A stretch of DNA of 64,000 nucleotides from Berberis thunbergii (Eukaryota > Streptophyta > Magnoliopsida > Ranunculales > Berberidaceae), in assembly GCA_003290165.1 (NCBI GenBank), contig QNQO01000531.1, positions 434,001-498,000 on the forward strand. The letters run 5' to 3'. The notes beneath the pieces are model-generated. The model was given only the letters and a program-made list of their open reading frames with translations, had not been told where the DNA came from and did not search any database. Each line of letters opens with the position of its first letter. Position 1 is the first letter of the stretch. Positions 34,676-46,157 of this stretch are shown here, piece by piece. The position numbers and the translations under genes are program-made.

Positions 34676-35513
34676 GTAAGTACCCTTTGTTTTTTTGAAT
34701 GGTATATGAACAAGTTCAGGAGTTTGTCATTATCAAATTTGTATTTAAGAAATCAAAATGAATTTGGACAAAGTTTAATTGCGGGCTAGTGTAGCACCCT
34801 TGGCACCTCCTTATGGAGCTCCACCTCAAGTACATCTATATGGTGTACCTCCTTATAGATTTGAAAAATGTTTGTACAAACTAATGGACTTGCTCACAGA
34901 TGAAATATAAGAACTAGATATATAATTCTTGTGTTCATTTAAGTGTTGATAGTTGAATGTAGCTCCGTCTAATACTTTAGTGGCATTAAAATGTTTCAAT
35001 CATCAATTTTTTAATCTGCCTGCCGGGGTTTTTTTTTTTTTTTGTGTTCATTTTTGCTTTCTGTTAGCAGGGATTTGGATGTAAAATGTTTTCTGGATGG
35101 ATAACCTCACATGCCATGGTAGATGACATTCAAAGGGATGAAGCAGGCTTGCGTTAAGCAGCTATAATGGCCAAACTAAAAGTAGACCATATTACAAGGA
35201 CCGAAATAGCTGAAGAAAATCTAGCTGTGGGTATGTAAATGTTGAAATTAACATCAGAAGTGCATCTAGATTGGTCTTGCTTGCGTCACTCCTAGAGCAG
35301 GTACATAACCGTACCATGTCGTAGAATAGTGGTTTCAATTACACACACCAATAATGGCCTTACAGTTCAAAGATTGACTAGGCTAATACACACCAAAATG
35401 GATAAGATGACTAATAGTCTTATACATAATTAGACCCTAGGATAATGTTTATTAAATGAATGAGAGTTACACCAGTAGAATAATACAAGGATATAGCTAT
35501 TGGTTGATGGTGA

Positions 35514-35999
35514 ATGACATTTTATTGGTGTGATGACACCCCTCCTATTCTCCATCTCCGACTAAAGAACTACCTCTACTCGTTTCAGTTTCTCGTGGAT
35601 GACAAAAGCTGGAGAGCATCAGTTCATCGATATGAGAGTGGTAAGACGAGGTATGCGCATTATAGGCAAACCGATGATGTCTTGTCCGACGCAGGCTGGC
35701 ATTGCAGTTTTTGCTTCCGTCATATTAGTGAGTTCATATTAAAGATGAAAGCTTATAGTCATAATGATCGGGTGAGGTTCTCCCATTACTTGAATCCCAG
35801 AAGGGTTCAGGATGTGATCTGCAATGGCGCCGACTTGTTTGACATGCTTCCTGAAGAGTACACGTTCAAGGAGATCATTGGAAAGCTAGGACCCATTCCT
35901 CATTCATATTCAGATGTTCAGCTTCCTTCATATCTTTTGAACAGTGCTGACAAGTATAAATTTCTCTTACCGGGGAACTGCGTAAGAGAAGGTGGCTAG
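35514..35999 (+). pseudogene. Captured GT17 glycosyltransferase C-terminal exon (left arm)
   Basis: This 161-aa open frame matches the C-terminal part of plant family-17 glycosyltransferases, annotated as beta-1,4-mannosyl-glycoprotein N-acetylglucosaminyltransferase (GnT-III-like). Clear blocks are ILHLRLKNYLYSF, DDKSWRASVHRYESGKTRYA, AGWHCSFCFRHISEF, MKAYSHNDRVRFSHYLNP, GADLFDMLPEEYTFKEIIGK and KYKFLLPGNCVRE. Full-length family members have a membrane anchor and the N-terminal catalytic half, both absent here. The parent gene is predicted to act in the Golgi. This copy is a fragment of about 40% of the usual length and is open throughout, which suggests recent capture. The ATG is only the first in frame, not a natural start. 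Confidence 0.88.
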
Positions 36000-36037
36000 G
36001 CTTCACGAAGGAATCCTCTTGATGAAGGTACAGGGCG

Positions 36038-38304
36038 AAAGGAATCCTCTTGATGAATAGTAGAGGTAGTTCTTTGCAATGAGATTCTCGATTCTTATAC
36101 TCCTATTGATGATATGGGACTAAAGCATGACAACCCTTTCTTCTTGGACTTTTGTTGCGACAACAGTGATATGCCGAAAGGAGAGAACAACCCAGCCTGT
36201 GGGTTTTGTGAGTCTGACAATTTGGAACTTGGAACACCACCTGATCTCGGGGTAAGTTCTATTACTATTGGAACTATTGAGTTACACATATGTTCTTATA
36301 TAGCCTTGCAATTCCATATCTTTGCACGGTGCGTGTGCAATGAAGTTGGATCCTGCACAAAGAATCTTACCTGGTCAACATTAGTCCTTCAAGTTCATTT
36401 ACTTGCCTTCTGGTTTTTTGCTCTTTAAGATTAAAGAATTATCTTGAATATACATCTTACTCCATACATACGTGCACATTTTCAGGATTTGCAATTTGGT
36501 TCCCAAGAAAGTTTCATGGGTTGGTTAGAACGATTGTAGGGTGATGAATGGAGAAGCTTTGAACGGTGCTTAGGAGTCCCCAGTTTTGTTTATCCTTGTG
36601 CTGCTAGGCTCTCTTCTTGGTGCTGAACTGTGAGAATAGGGATGATTGAGCTTCAAAGATGCTAGGGAACATCCAAGAAGTCTAAGCTCTTCTCCTTGGA
36701 ACTTCTACTGTCAGGTGGCTGGAGTTGGTGGGGAGTCCATGCAGGGCTCTTTCAGCGGAATGGTAATGGATTGGCTATTGTATAAGATTTTGGTGGAAGG
36801 AAACATATCTGGTGCGCAACCTTTAGTGATTTGGCCTAATAGGATTTATCTGTGTTGTAACATTGAGACCTTCCTCATGGCATTTACTTTCGTTTCATGT
36901 ATTTACAGTGTTATCTTCTGCAAATGCTTATTATTAAGACACGGTGGTTGTGTTAACATCGATTGATGAATGTTTGCAGTGAAAGTGACTGTCAGATCTA
37001 CATCTGTTTACACTGTATCTTCTGCCTATGCAGGAAAAAAATTATGCTTTTTTGTGTGTGGTCTGCCTTGAGCATGTGTTACCTGTATGCCTCCAAGAGA
37101 TCAATCGGGTATGGAATTGAAGTCTGATGGACTCTGTTTTTCCCAAATGGGTATGGATATCAAGATAGTGAAGTAGATTGATAAAATTCAACCCTTGTGA
37201 TGGGATGACTGAAGGTTTTTTGAACTTCATTGATTTCACCCCAACCATTTTTTTACTAAGCATGGGAAGGTGATGCAAACATTTCAACATTTAGGTTGAT
37301 TCTCTTTTTGTCAATTTAGATAATTTAATCTTGCCTTCACTTTGTACTCGTTTGTTACATGAACCTACTCTGTAAGTATTTTAAAGCTGTTCTAAACAAT
37401 CAGCTTGCTCCCATAAGCAACAAATTAGTTGACAAACATGAATTTTGATTCAAAACGATACAGTGATCTATCAGAAGCTGCAGTATGTAGCACGTTTCTT
37501 GTGAAATTTTATTGTTCAAATCTTACCACAAAGGGGACTTCTTGACCAAACAGTTTTCTATTTACCACTTTGGATTTTTTTTTTCTTGAAATATTTATTT
37601 TCATAACTTAAATTTTCTAGTGTTTGCTTCTTGGAAACTAATGAAGTTCATGTAGACAAATAAGTTGCCTACATCAAAGCATCCAAAGGTACCTTTGATC
37701 GACTTCTTAGTATTAGTACCATATCTGACATAGACTATGCAAACAGAAAAACCTGACGCTGCTAATGACAGCCAGACATCTTTGACGGCATTGCAAATGA
37801 TTGTAGCATAAAAGCACAATGCAGAAGATTCAGAAAACAATAATTGGACATGCATCCAAAGATCATGGAGATGATTGGAGGATGTTGAGAACATAGAAAT
37901 AATTAACTTTGATAAGAAACAAAATTCCTGTCATTCAAATGCCAACAAAATTTCATTAGTTTCGCTTATTTCCAAGTTTTCCTTGCTCTTTTGCACTTGG
38001 GGATAATGCCATGCTGACTGCATGTGATATGCAGCCTCTTAACAATGATTTAGCTGCACTATCAGCGAGCTCCTCATCTGATGCATACTTCAACTCTGAA
38101 CAAAATTTAGCACCATCAAGATAAAAAGAAAAAAAAAACCAACCAACGGAATATACAATGTTTCACCTAGAAACATCAGAATCTATCCTATTTTGCCGAT
38201 TCTTCATAAAGAATGATCTAAATCTAGTCAGATATATGGTATTGAGTCTGCCACCAAACGAAAACAATCAGTTGTTCAATGAAACCTTTGATCTAGGAAT
38301 TGAA
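36038..38304. other. Core of the giant-TIR element
   Basis: Holds no transposase. The first 40 bp are scrambled copies of nearby arm sequence (see findings). Two exon-like segments in the plus direction occur at about 36114-36252 (donor GGG/GTAAGT, peptide with DFCCDNSDMP) and about 36485-36535 (DLQFGSQESFMGWLERL then stop); together they look like the end of a captured gene I do not recognise. A third exon-like segment is on the minus strand at 37970-38095. The rest (36540-37960) looks like 3'UTR or intergenic sequence without a frame. Confidence 0.5.
37970..38095 (-). pseudogene. Unidentified captured exon in the core
   Basis: On the minus strand an acceptor-like TTTTGTTCAG precedes an open stretch encoding LKYASDEELADSAAKSLL, then RGCISHAVSMALSPSAKEQ, and a TAA shortly after. 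Composition and splice context look like the last exon of a plant gene. I do not recognise the family. It points in the opposite direction to the left-arm exons, suggesting a separate capture event. Confidence 0.4.
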
Positions 38305-38342
38305 CGCCCTGTACCTTCATCAAGAGGATTCCTTCGTGAAGC

Positions 38343-38828
38343 CTAGCCACCTTCTCTTACGCAGTTCCCCGGTAAGAGAAATTTATACTTGTCAGCACTG
38401 TTCAAAAGATATGAAGGAAGCTGAACATCTGAATATGAATGAGGAATGGGTCCTAGCTTTCCAATGATCTCCTTGAACGTGTACTCTTCAGGAAGCATGT
38501 CAAACAAGTCGGCGCCATTGCAGATCACATCCTGAACCCTTCTGGGATTCAAGTAATGGGAGAACCTCACCCGATCATTATGACTATAAGCTTTCATCTT
38601 TAATATGAACTCACTAATATGACGGAAGCAAAAACTGCAATGCCAGCCTGCGTCGGACAAGACATCATCGGTTTGCCTATAATGCGCATAACTCGTCTTA
38701 CCACTCTCATATCGATGAACTGATGCTCTCCAGCTTTTGTCATCCACGAGAAACTGAAACGAGTAGAGGCAGTTCTTTAGTCGGAGATGGAGAATAGGAG
38801 GGGTGTCATCACACCAATAAAATGTCAT
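38343..38828 (-). pseudogene. Captured GT17 C-terminal exon (right arm)
   Basis: Mirror copy of 35514-35999. The 161-aa frame is also fully open. It differs at residue 20 (Tyr to Cys) and residue 46 (Arg to Ser); both positions are inside conserved blocks of the family, and the left arm carries the family-like residue at both. The left arm therefore looks closer to the parent. Same family remarks apply: a fragment without the catalytic N-terminal half. Confidence 0.88.
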
Positions 38829-39664
38829 TCACCATCAACCAATAGCTATATCCTTGTATTATTCTACTGGTGTAACTCTCATTCATTTAATAAACATTAT
38901 CCTAGGGTCTAATTATGTATAAGACTATTAGTCATCTTATCCATTTTGGTGTGTATTAGCCTAGTCAATCTTTGAACTGTAAGGCCATTATTGGTGTGTG
39001 TAATTGAAACCACTATTCTACGACATGGTACGGTTATGTACCTGCTCTAGGAGTGACGCAAGCAAGACCAATCTAGATGCACTTCTGATGTTAATTTCAA
39101 CATTTACATACCCACAGCTAGATTTTCTTCAGCTATTTCGGTCCTTGTAATATGGTCTACTTTTAGTTTGGCCATTATAGCTGCTTAACGCAAGCCTGCT
39201 TCATCCCTTTGAATGTCATCTACCATGGCATGTGGGGTTATCCATCCAGAAAACATTTTACATCCAAATCCCTGCTAACAGAAAGCAAAAATGAACACAA
39301 AAAAAAAAAAAACCCCGGCAGGCAGATTAAAAAATTGATGATTGAAACATTTTAATGCCACTAAAGTATTAGACGGAGCTACATTCAGCTATCAACACTT
39401 AAATGAACACAAGAATTATATATCTAGTTCTTATATTTCATCTGTGAGCAAGTCCATTAGTTTGTACAAACATTTTTCAAATCTATAAGGAGGTACACCA
39501 TATAGATGTACTTGAGGTGGAGCTCCATAAGGAGGTGCCAAGGGTGCTACACTAGCCCGCAATTAAACTTTGTCCAAATTCATTTTGATTTCTTAAATAC
39601 AAATTTGATAATGACAAACTCCTGAACTTGTTCATATACCATTCAAAAAAACAAAGGGTACTTA

Positions 39665-40118
39665 CTTTAGCATTTGCATAATGCATTATAAGGCGAACTT
39701 CACCCGAGAATCTGCAAATTAAAGAACAAAGTAATTTCAGACATTCAATAATCTTGATTGATCAAACCTTATCTAAATTTTTTGTTCTTGACTTCCTTAC
39801 CTGCCAATTTTAGTCTGAATTGACCATGGGGTGTCATCAAAACCTTGAGAAATTACCTTTTGAAGTTGAACCCTAGGAACACAAGAACCAACTTATCAAC
39901 TTCAAATTGAAACCCAAAGAAGAAAACCTCAAAAGGGTCTCTAAGTGAATCTATTGTGGTTCATTAAACAAGATCAAAAACTTACTTCCCACCCACTGCC
40001 AATGAAGTCATCACAGGTTAAAGTATTGATGTTCCATACATGAACATTAAGCTCTCTGAGACCTTCAATGAGGGGGAACACAAACTTTTCTTGAAAGATA
40101 GGATTTTTACCACCATCT
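39665..40118 (-). pseudogene. Captured C2-domain protein exons (right arm)
   Basis: Mirror copy of the three C2 exons of the left arm, with the same splice junctions on the minus strand. No lesion specific to this copy was noticed by eye. Confidence 0.78.
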
Positions 40119-41292
40119 CAAAAAAAAAAAAAAAAAAAAACCAAATTAATCAAAAACAACAAAAGGGTCATTGAATTGAAGAAATTTAAGTAAAACGCAT
40201 ATTCACAAATTGAAGAACATAAATTCGAAAACCCATCCACACAATGAAATGAAATTAAAAAAGCAATTTCAGTTTATAATTCAGAACTTTCGGAGTAGAA
40301 AATCAGTAGAAAAATGGGAGTAGAAAACCCATCCCTTCCAATTTCGTAAAAATCAGTTTTTGTATTTCTATTTCGACATTTCAAAACATATTTTGTTTGT
40401 CAAATGAGTCAAAATCAGAAACCCTAGATCTAGATCTAGAACCCCACCCTTTGAAATCAACACGAAAAATGAGTATAAACCCTAGATCTAGAAACCCATA
40501 AGAAGAAATCAACAGTAAATGAATGAGGCACTTACCTTTGTAATTTTGAGAGATGGCTTGAAGATCGAATGGGGACTTCTTGTTTGAGGGAACTTGTTCT
40601 CTGGTTTCTTGTTTGTTGTTTGGAACCAAAAACCAAAACGAAAAGTGAAATAAGGGAAAATGTGATTGGTTGCTGAAACTCCCTCCAAAAACTTCTTCTT
40701 CTTCTCGATTTTTTTTCTCGATAAATCAAACCAAACCAATCTCTGAAACCTATCTCGAAGAGAAGAGGTGTTTACAGAGAGTCTCTCGTTTTTTCAATAT
40801 CTTGTACTTTCTTCTTCTCGATTTACAGAGAGTTCAAAGGAGGGAAGAGGGCGGCGTGGCAGGGGGGTTGATTTTCAGATAGGAGAAGATCGGTTTGCGG
40901 TGGAAGGAATGGAAGGGCAGGGAAGGGAAGGGAAGGTTTTCTTCTTCGATGGGGAGTATAAACCTAGATCTCATAAACCTTTCAAAGTTGAAATCGAAAT
41001 TTTCCCAAATTTTTTGGCGGCTGAAACCCCGCCCAATTTCCTTCATTCACGTGCCTTGCAGCCACCCAGGCGCGTGCCAGGGAGCCTCCCAGGCAGCGAC
41101 CCAGGCGCGCCTCCCAGGCCAGCTAGAATTTCCCGTGGTTGAAATAACTAGAGAGACCTGAGGATTAACCACGGTTGAAGTGAGGCCCACAAATTTTAAG
41201 CGGGAGTCGTCCTCCATTTTGCCCCCACTTCTCCTTCTCCTCCAAATCGCCAATCTCGAAATCTCTAGACAGCGATTTCCCGCGTGTTCGCC

Positions 41293-44200
41293 ATGGCTGG
41301 AAACCGCATACGACGAAAGCCGGCAGTGAAGAAGATCGTCAAAGAAGAAGAAGGCTTCGTCGAGGACGAAAAACCGTTCGATTTGGAAGTAGTTCGGTCA
41401 AACCTTCGCGATCGCTGGGAATTGGCTTCCGTTCTCAACTTCTTACGTGTAAGTTGTTTCTTCCGTGTTTGTTTTCATTTTGATATGAAATGGTTTTTCT
41501 TAAGGGACCATTTGATGGTGAGGTTTGTACGGATCTCTCTCTCTCTCTCTCTGTTTTTGTAGGTTTTTAAGTCTGTTATTGGGTTCAAAATGGAGTTATC
41601 GGCGGACGAGATTGAGGAGGGTTTGATTAAGCCCAACAACTCTCTCTCGCAACTGCACATTTGTCTTCTCAAGGTTCGCTCGCTCTTTTTTGCCTTTCTG
41701 CACTCTGGGTTTCTTTCTTTTCAGTGCGATAGGTTGATTAGATGTGCAATGTGATGGGTTTTGTTTCTTTAGTTGTCAAAAAATAGATAAATAATACCTA
41801 AAATTCGTGAATATGTTGAGGAGTTTCGCTTGTAAATCTCATATTGAGGCATTCCAAGATTTTGGGAGGAAGTTTGAGATACTGGCATTTGGATATTTTT
41901 CCGCATAAGTTTGACTACAACGGGGTTCAAATCAAATTTTTATGTCTTTGTAATATTGAATTAGCATCATTGATTGTTTGTCTTTCATGGATTGTGCTTT
42001 GGTGCAGATTACCGTCTAGTATGTGTTCTAGGAAAAAAAAAATTCAGTGTAAATTTTGGATTAGATGTTTTATGGGAATGGTTTTGTTTCTTAGTTTTGC
42101 TGATCGATTTTTACACTGGGATTCGGGTCTTCTTGATGTTAAAATAAAAACGAAATTAGATTCTGTGAATGATATTGAAGCTATTTAATACTGAAAGATT
42201 ATAGAAATCCCGCGTAAGATTCGATTCGAAACCGTGAAGGATTTTGAGAAGAAGTTGAGATAGCAGCATTTCTGTGTCTCCACTTAACTTTATTGGTGTT
42301 AGAGTCAAATTTTATGTTTGCTTTAAAAAACGAATCAATATCATTGATTGCTTTGCTTGTCCTTCAAAGTTTAATGGAACATTTTCTGGTGCAGATTACC
42401 ATCTGATATGCTTTTACCTAACTTTTGATGTTATTAAAGCTGTTCCACACACTTGGAAAGTGAATCAATTTGCTATTGTGATTAATTGTTCCCGAGTTGT
42501 TTATATCATCTTGCCCAGGACTGTGATTTTGTTTTTTCGAGTTAATTTCGGTACCTTCATTTTAAGAAACATTTTGAGAAAAATTTCGGTGTGTTAAGAA
42601 AAAACATAAAAATTTCGAGAATATATGAAATATATATAATGAATTTTGAGGGTATATGAAATATGTGGAAAAAAATAAGATGCAAGTACATAAATCTATT
42701 AAACACATTAAATGAAGCCTAAATACCAAGAAATGAAAGAAACATGAGTATATCCAGGTTATTTGAGAAACATTAGTGTTCAACATTTGACCTTGTGGTA
42801 TTAAAGCAGGAAGAAATTGTCAGAAACAAGAATGTACATCAGTGTTTACAGGTGATTTTATGTTAGAATCTTTTAGTCTCTATAAGACTTGAAAAGAAAA
42901 AAGAACATGAAATTGATTTGACTTATGAACCCTGCCGAATGCATTTTATGGTCCAAGGATCCAATAGAATACCCTGTTTGTCTTAACCCTTATGGCTGCA
43001 GAATGTGCATTTGTTGGTTCCTGGTTATTAAAATATTTCATGAAATGCATTGAAGATTCTCTTAGTTATTGTGGTTGTTATTCCTATAATTGACATTATG
43101 TGAACACTCAACAGGGGATACCGCCTGTAAGCAAAAACTTGGGGCCTGATGTGTGGGTGACTACACTTATTAAGAAACTTGTTCCCTGGTGGCCCTGGGT
43201 AGGTCATTTGAAACTTAATACTGCATTCAGGTTAAATATATAACATATTTATCTTTTAACCTTTTGCAAGCACTTAACCACCTTTGATGCAGGTGGCAGA
43301 AGGGGAGATTCCGCTTATTGCAGGCAATAAGTATGTTGAGGCCACTACTAGAGTATCAGTTGAGTTGTACTTTTCTTTTGATTTCACTTGAGTAACATCC
43401 TTCTTTTGCCTCTGCTTGGACAGGAAGGAGATCTTGAAATACAATGAACTTGACCCAATGATGCGTTTACTCATCCTAAAATCGCTTTGTGAAATCCGTG
43501 CCTCTGTAATGACCATATTTTGTCTTTTACTGTCTTGTGTCCTCAAGTACTTTTGTTATCTTTCTTTCCTCCCACCGTGAGATAATGGATTTCTTCTTTT
43601 CACAGCAAGACGATGCGGTGAGTTATATTAATGATTCACTGAAAGGAGGGACTGAAATTTCTACTTTCCGCAAAGATGGGTAGAGATGGAAATGGTACTT
43701 CTTACTGGTAATCTTTGATAACATTTTCTCTTTATTTGTTTATTTTATTGGCACGTACAAGTTGATAACGTCACTCTTCTCTCTTTCAGGTATGATGGCG
43801 ATGAAAGTATTGGTCATAGGTTATACAAGGAAGTAACTAAAGTTCAGTTAGTGCCGAAATCACCAAAATCACCAAAATCAAGAGGGAAAGGCCGCCAAAC
43901 CCAACTAACAACCACTTACCAATGGAAAACAATTGCAACTAATCTAGAGGAATTTCAGCAGATATCAGTATGTTAAAGTGTTTGTATTATTCTTTCATAC
44001 AAAACAACCTTTCTTCAAGTGTTTCATTTCTTTGTTGGACAATGGCAGATTAAATTGTCATCCAGCAAGGCTGTGGGAGAAGCTGCTTTTGCACAGGTCA
44101 TTGAGGATGAAATGGTACCTGTGCTTGAGAAAATTCAGAAGGTGAGTTTTTGAAATTGGAAAAAAGAAGCTCCTGTTGTACAGGTCACAGTAAATTATTT

Positions 44201-46157
44201 TCTATTTGTAGACATTAAAGGTTGATGCATTGTTGCTTTTATGTAATCCTATAATATAATGCTTGGTTATTAGTTATGCAGTTTGGTTGAATTAAGAGAA
44301 CGTTACTTTCTGAATGTAAGATAAAAATGATTACCATATTATGCTATGTGCTGTATTTTGTTATCCTGTTTGGTTGAAATATGAATACTTTTTGCTTGCA
44401 ACAGAAAAAGGAAAGGGCTCTTAAACGTCAACAAAGACAAGAGATGCTTCTAAATGGTGTTGCAAATTCTTATTGAACAGAGGGTATCCGCTCCTGTCGC
44501 AATCGGAAACGTGTCAGTTACACATTCGGTAACCTTTTCAATGCCTTTTAGTGTTTCCATAGGATTGTATGACCTATGATCCATGAAGGACGTCCTTGAG
44601 TGGATATCATGAAAGACAGGCTTTCAGTTGTTTAGCTTTCATCTTCTGTGCAATTAAACTATTGTACATCATCAAGAAAGTCAATTCTACTTGTTCAGTG
44701 CCAAGTCTTGCTATGTACCTGACCCGTAGAAGAATCAGGAACATGATGTAGAATGAGGATTTGGTGAAGCCACCCAATGCTGCGTAAAGGCTCTTAAATT
44801 GAGACTTTAACTGACTCTAAAAAGATATTCCGACTTTAACTTACTCTAAAAAGATTGCTCACAAACATTCAGCTACACAAAATAATTATGAAACCCAATT
44901 CATCAAACACCACGCTTTACATGGCATTAGAAACTAAAAAGAGAATAAATTGTACGAAACTTCAGTCTTTGGAATTGCTTGGCTGCGTTTGGTCTTGTTT
45001 TGACAGAAGAGTATTGTTTATTAATAATATATGAATAATAACAGATGCGATTGCTATTGTTTAAATCAATATATTAAGCTTTAAGTTTCTTCAAAATACA
45101 ATAAATAATAGGAAAATTAAGTTCATGAATAATATATGAGGCTAACCTGTTTGTTCATTTGGGAGAAGAATCGTCATACGGCTCAGATGCCTAATAGCAG
45201 GAAAGAGGAACTTGTTTTTCCTCCATGTTGACATACCTTAACCGTCGGTTTTTTTATTTTTTATTTTTTATTTTTATTTTCTATTTTTTATTTTTTTATT
45301 TTTTTATTTTTTATTATCTTATGTTCCAAAATTAAGGGGTGTTCAGAATGAAGTTTTTGACTGACATTTTATAATTCTGGACCAGGAAAGGGAAAACAAC
45401 TTGAGAGCTTAAGAAGGAAAAGAAAGATGTTTCCAACGGACGTGCTGTCGTCAGAGCTTCTAATGGAAGTTGTGAAAACAATGTCGGTATGGATAATAAT
45501 GCTGATTATGATAAACTTGGAGGGGCTGGTGGTAAAAGTGGTAGTGATGATGAGGATTTTGATGACAAAAATGACGATGATGATGATGGTGACAATGATG
45601 CTAATGGAGAGTCAGCCAGCTCTGAAAATGAAAACAATAATAGTGGCACGGAGATGCGTATAACGCGGCTTTCTGGGAAACAGAAAGGTCGGTTGGCCAG
45701 AGATATGGCTGGCTTACGTCGTAGTACTAGACGTATAGGTATTGCTGGCAATCCAGACAAGGTAGCTAAACAACCCGCTGATACAAAGAAAAAGCTGAGG
45801 CAGAGACTTACTCGCAACACCGATTGCGAGCCTGTTGCTGCTGCTGATTCTGAAGATAGTAATTTATCAGAGAAAACAATCAATGGGGCATCAGATAGGG
45901 TGGAGGAGACTGAGAGTGGGAAGGAGAATATGGATGCTAGTGAGGGTGAGGAGAATATTGAAAATGAGGAGAAAATGGATGCTACTGAGATTGAGGAGGA
46001 GAATCTTGAGAATAAGGAGGAAATGGATAAGAGTGAGGAGGAGAATATTGAGACTGAAGAGCAAATGGAGGCTACTGAGAGTGAGGAGGAGAATAGTGAG
46101 AAAGGGGATAAGAGTGGTGAGAACGAGAAGGTTGATGAGGAGAGCATTGATGCCTGA
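41293..46157 (+). pseudogene. DDR4-like: DDR4-like DDT-domain protein gene, apparently disrupted
   Basis: Exons inferred from GT-AG sites: 41293-41448, 41563-41673, 43115-43198, 43293-43330, 43424-43505, 43606-43707, 43790-43967, 44049-44141, 44405-44528, and a last exon from about 45386. The N-terminus (MAGNRIRRKP) leads into a DDT domain (RWELASVLNFLRVFKSVIG, ADEIEEGL, NSLSQLHICLL), the fold that contacts ISWI-type remodellers. Then come VWVTTLIKKLVPWW, NELDPMMRLLILKSLCEIRA and YWYDGDESIGHRLY blocks typical of plant DDR4 proteins. The last exon encodes a 222-aa acidic Asp/Glu-rich tail (from 45489). Lesions: a frame break near 43678 giving TAG at 43681-43683, TGA at 44474-44476, and a frame jump near 45425. 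Five early exons are intact and in phase. Pseudogene or poor base calls are both possible. Confidence 0.75.

Larger units (their letters stand above)
33209..36037 (+). repeat. Left arm (TIR) of giant element
   Basis: From outside inward: a GC-rich end (GGCGCGCCTGGG), a purine/pyrimidine-rich leader-like segment with a splice-donor-like TACAAAG/GTAAGT at 33807/33808, C2-domain exons at 34225-34355, 34469-34540 and 34630-34675, an unidentified exon-like stretch near 35075-35230, and the GT17 exon at 35514-35999. All read left to right, as if one transcript could start near the element end. Confidence 0.93.
33209..41134. mobile_element. Giant-TIR Mutator-like / foldback element with captured gene exons
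   Basis: A 7926-bp element flanked by a perfect 9-bp direct repeat GTGGTTGAA (33200-33208 and 41135-41143). It consists of two inverted arms, 33209-36037 (2829 bp) and 38305-41134 (2830 bp), around a 2267-bp core. Termini read GGGAAATTCTAGCTGG and its complement. A 9-bp duplication with GGG-type ends points to the Mutator superfamily; arms of this length are extreme and resemble foldback elements. No transposase is present, so the element is non-autonomous. The arms hold pieces of at least two host genes (C2-domain protein and GT17 glycosyltransferase), so it is also a gene-capturing element. The arms differ at only scattered positions by eye. Confidence 0.93.
38305..41134 (-). repeat. Right arm (TIR) of giant element
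   Basis: Reverse complement of 33209-36037 over its whole length. It carries the same GT17 exon (38343-38828), C2 exons (about 39660-40120) and leader-like segment. Differences seen include two codons in the GT17 frame and a changed homopolymer length near 40120. Confidence 0.93.

Noticed and set aside
36646..36966. 106-aa frame in the giant element core
   Set aside because: Hydrophobic, no domain, and it sits in a stretch that looks like 3'UTR of the captured gene piece.
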